Assembly (NCBI GenBank): GCA_050874665.1
Contig: JBNMLC010000011.1
Coordinates: forward strand, 1-64,000
Reading direction: 5' to 3'
Length of the DNA stretch: 64,000 nt
Origin: RUG11237 sp050874665
GTDB lineage: Bacteria > Bacillota > Clostridia > Lachnospirales > Lachnospiraceae
A model generated the notes under the pieces. The model was not told the origin of the DNA and ran no database searches. It worked only from the letters and a program-made list of their open reading frames with translations. Shown piece by piece: positions 35,389-44,236 of the stretch (position 1 is its first letter; every line of letters starts with the position of its first letter). The position numbers and the translations under genes are program-made.

Positions 35389-36342
35389 ATGAAATATATT
35401 GAAACGTTAAAAGAAGGAGAACGAATCTCAGATATTTATTTGTGTAAACATAAACAGGCATTGGTGACGAAGAATGGAAAACCTTATGAAACCATGATTT
35501 TGCAGGATAAGACAGGTACATTAGACGCTAAAATATGGGATCCGAATTCAGCAGGAATTGATGATTTTGATGTTATGGATTATGTGGAAGTTATGGCGGA
35601 CATTACCAGCTTTCAGGGAGCATTGCAGGCAAATGTAAAACGTGTGCGCAAGGTTTCTGAGGGTGAATACAATCCGGCAGATTTTCTTCCTACTTCAGAA
35701 AAGAATATTGAGGATATGTATCTGGAATTTGTAGCTTACATAGATCAGGTGAAAAATCCTTACTTAAATAAATTATTAAAGAGTTTTTATGTGGAAGATA
35801 AAAATCTGGTTCAGAAATTCAAATTTCACTCTGCTGCCAAAAGTGTTCATCATGGATTTATGGGTGGGCTTCTAGAGCATTCGTTAGGTGTTACAAAGCT
35901 TTGTGACTATCTGTCTAAAACATACACTATTTTGAATAGAGATTTGCTACTGACTGCTGCAATGCTGCATGATGTGGGTAAAACTCAGGAGTTGTCAGAT
36001 TTTCCGGTAAATGATTATACGGATGATGGTCAGTTGTTGGGACATATTATGATTGGTGCAGAGGAAATTGCTTACCGCATTCGTGGAATGGAAGGATTTC
36101 CAACAAAACTTGCAAGTGAATTAAAGCATTGTATTCTTGCACATCACGGTGAATTAGAGTACGGTTCTCCAAAGAAACCGGCATTGGCAGAGGCAGTGGC
36201 ACTAAATTTGGCAGACAATACAGATGCCCGTATGCAGACCATCAAAGAATTGTTTAACGCAGCACCGGACAATGACGGCTGGCTGGGTTACAATCGTTTA
36301 TTTGAATCAAATTTCAGAAAGAGTACGAATTATAACGACTAG
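35389..36342 (+). CDS. yhaM: 3'-5' exoribonuclease YhaM
   Basis: 317 residues. An N-terminal OB-fold (about 12-92, nucleic-acid binding) is followed by an HD phosphohydrolase domain with metal-binding H155 in VHHGFMGGLLEHS and H194/D195 in MLHDVGK. This is the full YhaM layout. It trims RNA or single-stranded DNA from the 3' end in the cytoplasm. The RBS GAAAGG precedes the ATG; rlmD follows after 8 nt, so both probably share a transcript. Confidence 0.94.
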   Translation: MKYIETLKEGERISDIYLCKHKQALVTKNGKPYETMILQDKTGTLDAKIWDPNSAGIDDFDVMDYVEVMADITSFQGALQANVKRVRKVSEGEYNPADFLPTSEKNIEDMYLEFVAYIDQVKNPYLNKLLKSFYVEDKNLVQKFKFHSAAKSVHHGFMGGLLEHSLGVTKLCDYLSKTYTILNRDLLLTAAMLHDVGKTQELSDFPVNDYTDDGQLLGHIMIGAEEIAYRIRGMEGFPTKLASELKHCILAHHGELEYGSPKKPALAEAVALNLADNTDARMQTIKELFNAAPDNDGWLGYNRLFESNFRKSTNYND

Positions 36343-36350
36343 GTGCAGGT

Positions 36351-37718
36351 ATGGATTTTAAGAAAAATGATGTGGTAACAGTTACAATTGAAGATATGGG
36401 AACGGACGGAGAAGGTATTGGCAAGGTGGAGGGTTTTACGCTCTTTATTAAAGATGCATTGATTGGTGATGTAGTAGAAGCTAAGCTAATGAAGGTGAAA
36501 AAAAGTTATGGTTATGCCCGACTGATAAATATTGTCACCCCGTCTCCTGACCGCGTAAGTCCAAAGTGCCCGGTGTACCGCCAGTGTGGCGGCTGCCAGA
36601 TACAGGCAATGGATTATCAGGCACAGTTGAAATTCAAGGAACGAAAAGTAAAAGGAAATTTAGAACGAATTGGAGGTTTTGAGGGGATTTCGTTAGAGCC
36701 TATTATTGGCATGGAAGATCCTTATCATTACCGTAATAAGGCTCAATTTCCTGTGGGAACAGATAAAACCGGTGAGATTGTTACCGGTTTTTATGCTGGA
36801 AGGACTCATAACATTATTCCAAATAGGAAGTGCTATTTAGGTTCTGAGATCAATGAAACGATTCTTGAAGTGGTACTTGAGTACATGAAAAAATACAATG
36901 TTAGTGCATATGATGAATCAAATGGAAAAGGTCTGGTGCGTCATATTCTTGTCCGGACTGGTTTTACTAGTGGTGAAATCATGGTATGTCTTGTAATAAA
37001 CGGAAGGAAGCTTCCAAAGGCAGAAAAACTTATTGAGGCTCTTACTAAAATTCATGGTATGACTTCGATTACTTTAAATATCAATGAAAAACGTACGAAT
37101 GTGATTCTTGGTGAGGAAGTCCTTTTGCTTTGGGGAACGACGTATATTCAGGACAATATTGCTGATATCACTTATCGTATTTCACCGCTTTCTTTCTATC
37201 AAGTGAATCCTGTGCAGACGAAGAAGTTGTATGAAACTGCTTTGGAGTATGCGGATTTAAAAGGTGAGGAGACGGTATGGGACTTATATTGCGGAATCGG
37301 TACGATATCGCTGTTTCTGGCACAAAGGGCGAAAAAGGTTTATGGTGTGGAAATTGTGCCACAGGCAATTGAGGATGCGAAGGAAAACGCCTTATTAAAC
37401 CATATCGATAATGCTGAATTTTACGTAGGGAAAGCAGAGGAAGTACTTCCAAAACTGTATGAGAGTGAAGGGATTTATGCAGATGTGATTGTTGTAGACC
37501 CACCCCGCAAGGGTTGTGATGAAAAGTGTTTAGAAACCATTGTGAAGATGCAGCCAAAGGGAGTGGTATATGTGAGCTGCGACTCCGCTACCCTTTCGAG
37601 GGACCTGCGATATCTTTGTGATAGAGGGTACGAAGTGCAGCGGGTGAGAGCTTGCGATATGTTTCCAATGACGGGACATGTGGAGACGGTATGTTTGCTC
37701 AGTAAAGTACAGAAATAG
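36351..37718 (+). CDS. rlmD: 23S rRNA (uracil-5-)-methyltransferase RlmD
   Basis: 455 residues, RumA/RlmCD type. N-terminal TRAM domain (about 1-58), iron-sulfur cysteines in CPVYRQCGGCQ, then an S-adenosylmethionine-binding domain (DLYCGIGTISLFLA) with DPPRKGCDEK and the catalytic Cys in YVSCDSATLSRDL. It methylates C5 of a uracil in 23S rRNA; in Firmicutes one such enzyme may modify two positions. Second gene after yhaM; a terminator follows only about 190 nt downstream. Confidence 0.94.
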   Translation: MDFKKNDVVTVTIEDMGTDGEGIGKVEGFTLFIKDALIGDVVEAKLMKVKKSYGYARLINIVTPSPDRVSPKCPVYRQCGGCQIQAMDYQAQLKFKERKVKGNLERIGGFEGISLEPIIGMEDPYHYRNKAQFPVGTDKTGEIVTGFYAGRTHNIIPNRKCYLGSEINETILEVVLEYMKKYNVSAYDESNGKGLVRHILVRTGFTSGEIMVCLVINGRKLPKAEKLIEALTKIHGMTSITLNINEKRTNVILGEEVLLLWGTTYIQDNIADITYRISPLSFYQVNPVQTKKLYETALEYADLKGEETVWDLYCGIGTISLFLAQRAKKVYGVEIVPQAIEDAKENALLNHIDNAEFYVGKAEEVLPKLYESEGIYADVIVVDPPRKGCDEKCLETIVKMQPKGVVYVSCDSATLSRDLRYLCDRGYEVQRVRACDMFPMTGHVETVCLLSKVQK

Positions 37719-37905
37719 AAATTGCATATATGCTCGGAAAGGCTTGAAATAAAGGGTTTCTGCGAGTTATGGCTTGTGGAGTGCAAGATACTAAAAGAGC
37801 ATAGAAAAATGATGAAAAGCCTGCTGATGAGATTGTTTAATATAGGTTGTGTAGACAGGAATGTTATTAGTGGGTTGAGTAGATAAGAATGTAATATTGA
37901 ATGTG

Positions 37906-37947
37906 AAAAAATCGCAGTGTATTGGTCGCAATATGTTGCGATTTTTT
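37906..37947 (+). terminator. Terminator hairpin, insertion target of the intron
   Basis: AAAAAATCGCA (37906-37916) pairs with TGCGATTTTTT (37937-37947). The group II intron begins 3 nt after it. Confidence 0.85.
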
Positions 37948-37950
37948 GCG

Positions 37951-38728
37951 GTGCGCCTAGCGGCGCACGTTTCTAACGGGTGAAAGTCCCCAATCCGCCC
38001 TAGTAGTGGGAAGGATACAGCCAAGACCAAGGGCGTCCACCGTGAGGTGGGGTCTGAAGGAAGGTGGAGGCAAATCTTTGGTCTGACAAACAGAAATCAC
38101 ATCAGGCTTACAGTTAGGGATAAGGTTGCAGTACAAACCAAAGTCCAATAACTACTCGGAACTAACTGGAGTAAATGTGGCAGATATATGGAGAGAAAGA
38201 AACGTGTGGTACCTAGGGAGGTCTCGTCAGCAAGTGAAAACAGAGTATGAAACTTGTAGTAACAACGAATGGTGAGAAGTCAGCAGAGGTCATAGTACCA
38301 AGGCGGTTGCAAACGTCATGGGAAGGACTGAACTTTAGGAGATACAAGCTAATGAATGTAACTGAAAGTAGATTTAAGAACAGACAACTTCATATGGAAG
38401 ACTATCTGCAAATGGTATCTGCGGAACAGAAAGAGTATGCAGAAGTGTTCGACTACCGTAAGATTGCTGAAAAGAGCGGTATCATCACAGATTATTGGAC
38501 GGACAATCTGATGAATTTGATTTTGCGAAAGGATAACCTCAACAAGGCTTATAAACGAGTGAAATCAAACAAGGGAGCAGGTGGAACGGACGGAATGCAG
38601 GTGGATGAACTTCTACCCTACCTAAGGGAAAACCAAGACACCCTAATTCAGCAGATACGAGATGGTAAATATAAGCCAAATCCAGTCCGGAGGGTAGAAA
38701 TATCCAAAGAAACAAAAGGTGTAAGTAA
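37951..38728 (+). mobile_element. 5' part of a group II intron, truncated
   Basis: The element opens with GTGCGCCTAGCGGCGCAC, a typical GTGYG intron start that folds on itself, followed by intron-type ribozyme sequence (AACGGGTGAAAGTCCC; AAGGGCGTCCACCGTGAG) and the start of a reverse transcriptase frame at 38247. The sequence departs from the intron at about 38722-38728. No domain V/VI or 3' end was found afterwards, so the ribozyme cannot splice. Insertion just behind a terminator stem is characteristic of group IIC introns; the class of this one was not settled. Confidence 0.85.
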
Positions 38729-38738
38729 TTACTCATAG
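38247..38738 (+). pseudogene. Truncated group II intron reverse transcriptase
   Basis: 163 codons covering only the N-terminal part of an intron-encoded protein: leader, RT-0 (NLNKAYKRVKSNKGAGGTDG) and the beginning of RT-1 (KYKPNPVRRVEISKETKG), where the usual continuation into VRKLGIPTV is replaced by a few unrelated codons and a stop. The YADD active site, maturase domain and any nuclease domain are absent. It marks the left boundary of the accessory region. Confidence 0.9.
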
Positions 38739-38754
38739 GATGTATATATATCAG

Positions 38755-38790
38755 GAGACTTCATTCCATAGAGAGAGAAGTCTCTTTTGC
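38755..38790 (+). terminator. Terminator hairpin after the intron remnant
   Basis: GAGACTTC (38755-38762) pairs with GAAGTCTC (38777-38784), followed by TTTT. Confidence 0.6.
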
Positions 38791-38905
38791 ATTTAGGAAA
38801 AGTTCTTGTTGAACAGTAATTGAAATAATGATATGATTTATTTAAATCAACAGTAATTAATGGATTGTAGAGGTCACGTTTAGTATAAAATAGGAATAAA
38901 TAAAT

Positions 38906-39234
38906 ATGGAAAAATCCTCATATATTAAACAGATGATAGTGATACGAATATAGAAGTAAAAGATGATACGGCATGGCTGACGCAACAGAATTATTTAAAA
39001 TATCTAGAACAAATCATTAGATTTTTTAAGGTTGTTTAGAATAAACTGCATTATGTAGCACATGGACATACTGTGTCAGATATACATCAGTGTGCAGATG
39101 CAGAAAAGCCATTTGTGGAATTTACTTCATTTGCAGGGGAATTCAATGCAATCGAGCATAAGCCTATGTATATGATTGAAAATGCATATCTTGAGAGCAT
39201 TAAAGAAGTGTCAAAGGAAATAAAGAAAAAATAA
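38906..39234 (+). pseudogene. RhuM-family protein remnant
   Basis: Conceptual translation gives pieces in order that match RhuM-type proteins: NIEVKDDTAWLTQQ near the N-terminus, then after an in-frame TAG the stretch NKLHYVAHGHTVSDIHQCADAE and KPFVEFTSFAGEF, ending at TAA 39232. The beginning (ATG 38906) is in another frame, and most of the middle of the protein is missing. RhuM proteins are common in accessory islands and have no settled function. It is a decayed fragment and should not be translated. Confidence 0.65.
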
Positions 39235-39243
39235 TGAATCTAT

Positions 39244-39336
39244 GGAAAAACCAGAACTGCTATTTTTGATGAAGTTGTAGAGAAGATTGTAAAAGATAAA
39301 GACTTTTTAATAAAGCATTGGAGAGAATTAGAATGA
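39244..39336 (+). pseudogene. C-terminal fragment of an unrecognised protein
   Basis: An open frame of 30 codons without a start ends at TGA 39334-39336, overlapping the helicase start (ATGA). The product (TAIFDEVVEKIVKDKDFLIK, then HWRELE) reads like a genuine protein end. The overlap suggests that the helicase was originally translated in coupling with a lost upstream gene. Confidence 0.35.
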
Positions 39337-42300
39337 GTAGAAAAGCCAATATATTAGAGTCATGGATCATGGTTGAACATTTATCAGAGGGAGATATAAG
39401 CTTAAAAGATAAATCCATGTTAACTTTTGAACAATTACAAGAAGATGATTATTATTCCATGTTAATGAATGAAATAAGGAAGAAAAGACTTGAAAAATAT
39501 AAACACGGTGGAGTGGTTATTTATTTTGATATTTTTTCATTTGATGAAATAGTGGATTTCTTAAGAAAAGAATATAAATTAGCATCAACAGAACAGGAAA
39601 TTGCGAAAGGTAATAAATTTTCCTTTGCACTGTATTTTGATAAAAAACTTAATTTTGTTGCTGAAATGACTTTTCTAACGGAAAGCTACTATATAAGGAA
39701 AATTAGAAAAATACCGAAAGAAACTGATTTCTTGGCTTTCGAAGCAGAAAAGAAGAAGATATTTGAAGAACTATTCGAGTGTCCAGTGGACAGGGATTAT
39801 AGCACACACTTTAATAAAGTAATATTAACAATTCTGACAAAAAACAACATTTCTATTAAAAATTGCCGAATGAAGGTATTACTAAATATGGAATCGGATG
39901 CTACAAATCTGCATTCTTTTTTTATCGCTGATTTAGAAAAAGCAAAAAATATACAATCACATAATTTGGATAAATATATTATGGGCAATGCTACAAAACA
40001 TATAGATTTGGATTGTCGAATGGAATCTGGTAAATTTAATCCGAGTGCTTTTTACAGTATTTTACAACCAAGAAATTATCCTATTGCGAGATTCCCAAGT
40101 AATCCCAAGTTTTCACTTGCACTGATGCAACAGGTGGCTGTTAATTTAGCAATTGGATTCGATAATGAACAGATTAAAAGTGTAAATGGTCCACCGGGTA
40201 CAGGCAAAACGACTTTGCTAAAGGACATTTTTGCTGAGTTTATTGTTGAACAAGCTCATGAAATTGCAGTTTTGTCCTCTAAATATATAAGAGGTACTGA
40301 TGCAACGAAATATTGGAAGAATGCATCTATTGGTACTATTCCGCAATCTATAGCAGATAAGGGCATAGTAGTTGCAAGCTCAAATCATGGTGCTGTTCAG
40401 AATATTGTTAACGAATTGCCTCTGACAGCTAAGGTAGATAAGGAGTTTATAGATTATATCGTTCGTGCGGATTATTTTAAAAATATAGCTAATTCAAAGG
40501 TGGAAACAGAGTGGGTTGAAGATGAAAATGGTAAACATGAGGAATTAATAATCAAAGAAAATGGAGAAAGTAATAGATTTTGGGGATTGTTTTCAATTGA
40601 AGGTGGAAGAAAAGAAAACATGGAATACCTGGTTACGGTGTTAAAACATGTTGTATATTATTTGGAGAATGAATATATACCGAATGATGCCATATATCAG
40701 GATTTTACGGAACGGTATGATGAAGTTTATGCTTATCGGACTAAAATTCAAACAGTTTCGCAGGAAATAATGAAATTTAAGCAATTACTCACTAAAATAA
40801 ATAAGCAACATAAAAAATATAATAGTGAAGTAATTATTAGAAAGAATAATTTAGTTCAATGTATTTCGAGAAACACGCAAAGAATAGAAGTTATTCAAAG
40901 CGAAGTGGAAAATTTGGAAGTTGATGTAAATGATTTGAAGCTGCAATTACAGAAAATAGAATGTGAAAAAAATAGCATTATTCAGTGTATGGATGCCTTG
41001 AAGCTTCACAAACCAAGATTTTTTTCGCCAAGAAAGATTAAGATAGAATTTAGAGAAAAAAATAGAATATATTCTGCCCAACTTCAAAATATCATTGGGA
41101 ATGAGGGGACAATAAGATCAAAGTTGATTGAATCGGAGCGACAAATAAAGAAATTACAAGTAGAGATAACAAAAAATGAAACAGAGTCAAAACAGGAGCA
41201 AACCAAATTTTACGAATGGGAGCAAAGTGAAAAATCAAAATTTCAACGGCTAAAGGTTGAGGCAGAAAAAGCACAGGAGAAAGTTAGTGGCTTTAAAATC
41301 AATGAACTTAATCTATGTTTGGATTACGAAACATTGCAATTGAGTAATCCGTGGTTTGATATAGAATACAGAAAATTACAGTCACAATTGTTTATTAAAG
41401 CTTTACAAGTTAGAAAACAATTTCTGTACGAGAATATCAAAAATATAAAAGCAGCTTATATAATATGGAGTAAGCAAAAAAATTATTTAAAACACAAGCA
41501 GGTAATATCTGAGGCCTGGAATTGGATGAATATGGTTATACCTGTTATAGGTTCGACATTTGCCAGTTTCTCTAGAATGTGTGCTAACATGGAAAAAGAA
41601 ACAATAGGTCATTTGTTTGTGGATGAAGCGGGGCAAGCACTTCCACAAGCGAGTGTAGGTGCTATTTTCAGAAGCAAATATGTTATGGCAGTAGGAGATT
41701 CGTTACAGATAAAGCCTGTGCTTACATTGGACTCTAATATTCTTAATATGCTTGGAGAATATTATGGGGTATCGCAGAAATATTTGTCTGAAAATGCATC
41801 GACCCAAACATTGATGGACGCAGTAAGTCAATATGGATTTTATAAAGATTATAATAGAGAGAATTGGATAGGAATACCGTTGTGGGTACATAGAAGGTGT
41901 AAATATCCTATGTTTGATATTGCAAATAAGATTTCTTATTGTGGTAATATGGTGCAAGGGGAAAAAGCGAATGGAATTTCTGAATGGTATGATATTGGCG
42001 GACGTGCGACAGATAAATATGTTGTAGAACAAGGAATCTTTTTGAGAGAAAAAATTCAAAATATGATAATGAGAAATCCAGACATTGTAGATAAGCAAAA
42101 GGAAGATATTATATATGTAATTAGTCCATTTAAAAATGTTGCATATCAATTGTCTCAGGAATTAAAGAAAATTGGGTTTACGAGATATGATAATGGTAAA
42201 CCTACGAATGTTGGAACTGTGCATACATTTCAAGGAAAGGAGGCTCCGATTGTTTTTTTGGTATTGGGAGCTGATGCAAAAAGTATTGGAGCTGCAAATT

Positions 42301-42461
42301 GGGCAATGGGAACAGATAATCCGAATATTATGAATGTTGCGGCAACACGAGCAAAAGATGAGTTTTATATTATTGGGGACAAGAATTTGTACTTATCGCT
42401 TAAAAGCGATGTAATAAATAATACATATAAGATAATTGAGGATTTTAAATTAAGTGTTTAA
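39333..42461 (+). CDS. Large SF1 (UPF1/DNA2-like) helicase
   Basis: 1042 residues, intact. The first ~260 residues form an unassigned domain; Walker A GPPGTGKTT has K292; a large insertion (about 380-720) is mostly coiled coil; Walker B is VDEAGQA with D764/E765, then GDSLQIKP, VHTFQGKE (about 963) and NVAATRAKDEFYIIG (motif VI). This is the AAA_11/AAA_12 helicase pair. No nuclease, PLD or kinase domain is visible, unlike some defence helicases. ATG 39333 has GGAGAG 7 nt upstream and is preferred to TTG 39318. It is the only long intact gene in a region of fragments, so a phage-defence or plasmid-related role is reasonable but unproven. Confidence 0.9.
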   Translation: MSRKANILESWIMVEHLSEGDISLKDKSMLTFEQLQEDDYYSMLMNEIRKKRLEKYKHGGVVIYFDIFSFDEIVDFLRKEYKLASTEQEIAKGNKFSFALYFDKKLNFVAEMTFLTESYYIRKIRKIPKETDFLAFEAEKKKIFEELFECPVDRDYSTHFNKVILTILTKNNISIKNCRMKVLLNMESDATNLHSFFIADLEKAKNIQSHNLDKYIMGNATKHIDLDCRMESGKFNPSAFYSILQPRNYPIARFPSNPKFSLALMQQVAVNLAIGFDNEQIKSVNGPPGTGKTTLLKDIFAEFIVEQAHEIAVLSSKYIRGTDATKYWKNASIGTIPQSIADKGIVVASSNHGAVQNIVNELPLTAKVDKEFIDYIVRADYFKNIANSKVETEWVEDENGKHEELIIKENGESNRFWGLFSIEGGRKENMEYLVTVLKHVVYYLENEYIPNDAIYQDFTERYDEVYAYRTKIQTVSQEIMKFKQLLTKINKQHKKYNSEVIIRKNNLVQCISRNTQRIEVIQSEVENLEVDVNDLKLQLQKIECEKNSIIQCMDALKLHKPRFFSPRKIKIEFREKNRIYSAQLQNIIGNEGTIRSKLIESERQIKKLQVEITKNETESKQEQTKFYEWEQSEKSKFQRLKVEAEKAQEKVSGFKINELNLCLDYETLQLSNPWFDIEYRKLQSQLFIKALQVRKQFLYENIKNIKAAYIIWSKQKNYLKHKQVISEAWNWMNMVIPVIGSTFASFSRMCANMEKETIGHLFVDEAGQALPQASVGAIFRSKYVMAVGDSLQIKPVLTLDSNILNMLGEYYGVSQKYLSENASTQTLMDAVSQYGFYKDYNRENWIGIPLWVHRRCKYPMFDIANKISYCGNMVQGEKANGISEWYDIGGRATDKYVVEQGIFLREKIQNMIMRNPDIVDKQKEDIIYVISPFKNVAYQLSQELKKIGFTRYDNGKPTNVGTVHTFQGKEAPIVFLVLGADAKSIGAANWAMGTDNPNIMNVAATRAKDEFYIIGDKNLYLSLKSDVINNTYKIIEDFKLSV

Positions 42462-42462
42462 T

Positions 42463-42591
42463 TATGATAATAAGTACGATGATATGCAGGAGCGTCTGGA
42501 CAAACTGTATGATAAGATAGCAGATATAGAAAATGCTATGGAAGAAGTCGAGAGTGGTTCTTTTGCCCCAAGGAAAAAGAGGATGCGATAA
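42463..42591 (+). pseudogene. C-terminal fragment of a large serine recombinase
   Basis: 42 codons in frame immediately after the helicase stop give YDDMQERLDKLYDKIADIEN followed by AMEEVES and a basic end. This charged coiled-coil motif resembles that of clostridial site-specific serine recombinases (Tn4451/TnpX-like). Nothing of the catalytic domain is present. Confidence 0.45.
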
Positions 42592-42730
42592 TGGAGGCTT
42601 TGAAGTTCTTTAGGATGATTTAGGAAATAGTGGAGATAAACATTTTTGGTAAGAGAATTTGAAAAATTGGAATTTATCTGGTAAATCTATTGTTGATAAA
42701 AACCTATTTTTATAGCAGAGGATAAATAGA

Positions 42731-43556
42731 ATGAATAAAATAGTGATTGTTGCCTGTTCAAACGGGCAAGAAATAGAGTATGAGTACCAGAATAACGAAC
42801 TGGTTGAAATTTTGAAATTGAACGAAAGAGATGTGGTGTTGAGTAATTGTCTCTATGTATGAAGAGGCGTTTTTCAAGGAACACCTCAAGAGAGAGCCGA
42901 TGAGCTAATGAGGATGTTTCAAGATTCTGATGTTAGTGAAATCTATGATATTTCTGGTGGAGATATTGCCAATCAGCTTTTACCATATATTGATTTTGAT
43001 TCCGTTGTTAAAAGTAAGGAGATTCTATGGGGGCTTAGTGACCTTACAACGATAATTAATGCAATTTATACTCTTACTAGTAAAGAGAGTGTCTTGTATC
43101 AAGTAAAAAATATGGTTTGGGGCGATTGTACAGAAGTTCAACGAAATAGATGAATTATTTAACCCAAGATTTTCTTTTTGCCAAGGAGATGCGATGAAAG
43201 ACATAGTAGTTGGTGGAAACATCAGGTGTTTTTTTAAACTAGCAGGAACAAAGTATTTCCCAGAATTGCAAGGGAAAATATTATTACTTGAAAGTTTAGG
43301 TGGACTTCAGGCACAAAGGGCTACTTATTTAGCACAGTTGCAGCAACTAAGGGCATTTGAAAAAGTAAATGGTATCCTGCTTGGAAACTTTAAAGAAATG
43401 GAAAAAGTAGGATGCGAATCTGAAATTGTTGAATTAGTTAAGGACTATGTGGGACCGATACTTCCTATTGCCAAGACTTCTGAGATTGGGCATAAAAACG
43501 ATTCAAAAGCGATAGTGATGGGGAAACAAATAAAAATCAAAAGCAAATTTGAATGA
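42731..43556 (+). pseudogene. S66 LD-carboxypeptidase (MccF-like), frameshifted
   Basis: Three consecutive frames together give one protein. Frame 1 from ATG 42731 (IVIVACSNGQ) stops at about 42862; the second (GTPQERADELMRMFQ; ISGGDIANQLLPYIDF; ILWGLSDLTTIINAIY) runs to 43153; a frameshift near 43138 leads into the third (CQGDAMKDIVVGGNI; LLLESLGGLQAQRATYL), ending at 43556. GGD and GLSD are the family blocks around the catalytic serine region. Such enzymes cleave murein tetrapeptides or give microcin C immunity. At least two disruptions make it inactive. Confidence 0.8.
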
Positions 43557-43647
43557 AAGGTAAATTCAAGTTTAGTGACTATGCGATAGGCTACTTTTCT
43601 ATTTATTTTAATTGAAAAATACTGGGTTTGATATTGATAAAATCAAA

Positions 43648-43790
43648 ATACCAGATAGAGTATCATTTGTAGATGAAGCTGGTCAAACTCTTCCTAAAAC
43701 CAGTCTTGACCTTAGATTCGGGCATTCTTAATATGTCAGGTGAATACTATGGTGCATAGGAATATTGATATCCAATGTTTGACATCATAT
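43648..43790 (+). pseudogene. Remnant of a second SF1 helicase
   Basis: Translation in two frames gives VSFVDEAGQTLPKTS, then LTLDSGILNMSGEYYG, then YPMFDI. These match in the same order three blocks of the intact helicase upstream (LFVDEAGQALPQAS; LTLDSNILNMLGEYYG; YPMFDIANKI) with the intervening parts deleted. So a related helicase gene once stood here, or the locus was partly duplicated. Confidence 0.7.
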
Positions 43791-43977
43791 TACTTGACAT
43801 TATCAAAAATGATAATATAATTAAATAAGATAATAAGAGTGAGAAGCAATCAATGAAAGCAGAAATTGCAGAGGTTTTTATAATTTTGTTCATCAGTGAA
43901 TTATTCAATAGTTACTGGTACATGAAAAGGAAACTTACTGTTTTATATCATCACCCCATAGTTTGTCTGAAAGGTAA

Positions 43978-44052
43978 GAGAAGTATCTTGTTACTGTAAA
44001 ACAATTTAAAATTCAGGTTATAAACGAGCCAGACGCTAAGACGCAGAGCTGA
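43978..44052 (+). pseudogene. 3' end of a Cys-rich KTR gene (tail copy 1)
   Basis: After TAA at 43975-43977 the frame gives EKYLVTVKQFKIQVIN and then the invariant tail EPDAKTQS with stop TGA 44050-44052. This is the C-terminus typical of Cys-rich KTR proteins; the Cys4 part is absent. Confidence 0.65.
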
Positions 44053-44087
44053 GATCACATATCTGAGATTGGCTCTGTGTTTTTTTA
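44041..44087 (+). terminator. Terminator hairpin of KTR tail copy 1
   Basis: ACGCAGAGCTG pairs with TTGGCTCTGTGT through several G-T pairs; an inner AGAT/ATCT stem closes the loop; seven T follow. The stop codon lies within the stem. Confidence 0.8.
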
Positions 44088-44104
44088 TATTGTAGGTGGT
44101 ATTT

Positions 44105-44236
44105 GTGACGAATAGATTATTTGTAAAACCAGTAAAAGCGGCAATTTCCTATATGCCGGCGGCTTCTTATGATTTACCATATGAGGGAGCAAAGGGCTGC
44201 AGAAAATTTTCATGTGGAAGAAAGGAGAAGCAATGA
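44105..44236 (+). CDS. Small ORF coupled to the lipoprotein gene
   Basis: A 43-residue frame starts at GTG 44105, with TAGGTGG 3-8 nt upstream, and ends at TGA 44234-44236, overlapping the lipoprotein ATG (ATGA). The product is basic with PAASYDLPYEGAKGC and FSCGRKEK. I recognise no family. It could be a translated leader or chance. Confidence 0.35.
   Translation: MTNRLFVKPVKAAISYMPAASYDLPYEGAKGCRKFSCGRKEKQ

Noticed and set aside
37168..37557. 129-codon minus-strand frame inside rlmD
   Set aside because: His/Pro/Ser-rich antisense translation of a well-defined methyltransferase gene.
39333..42461. Mokosh, Zorya or Nhi-type defence system
   Set aside because: The helicase lacks the fused or neighbouring kinase, PLD, nuclease or motor components that define these; only an undefined accessory role is supportable.
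43853..43999. 48-codon frame after the helicase remnant
   Set aside because: No ribosome site, hydrophobic but irregular product, and it overlaps in another frame the KTR tail; probably chance in decayed DNA.
44028..44090. c-di-GMP (GEMM-like) riboswitch
   Set aside because: GACGCAGAGC is reminiscent of a GEMM segment, but the second paired domain is absent and the element ends in a T-run behind a stop codon.
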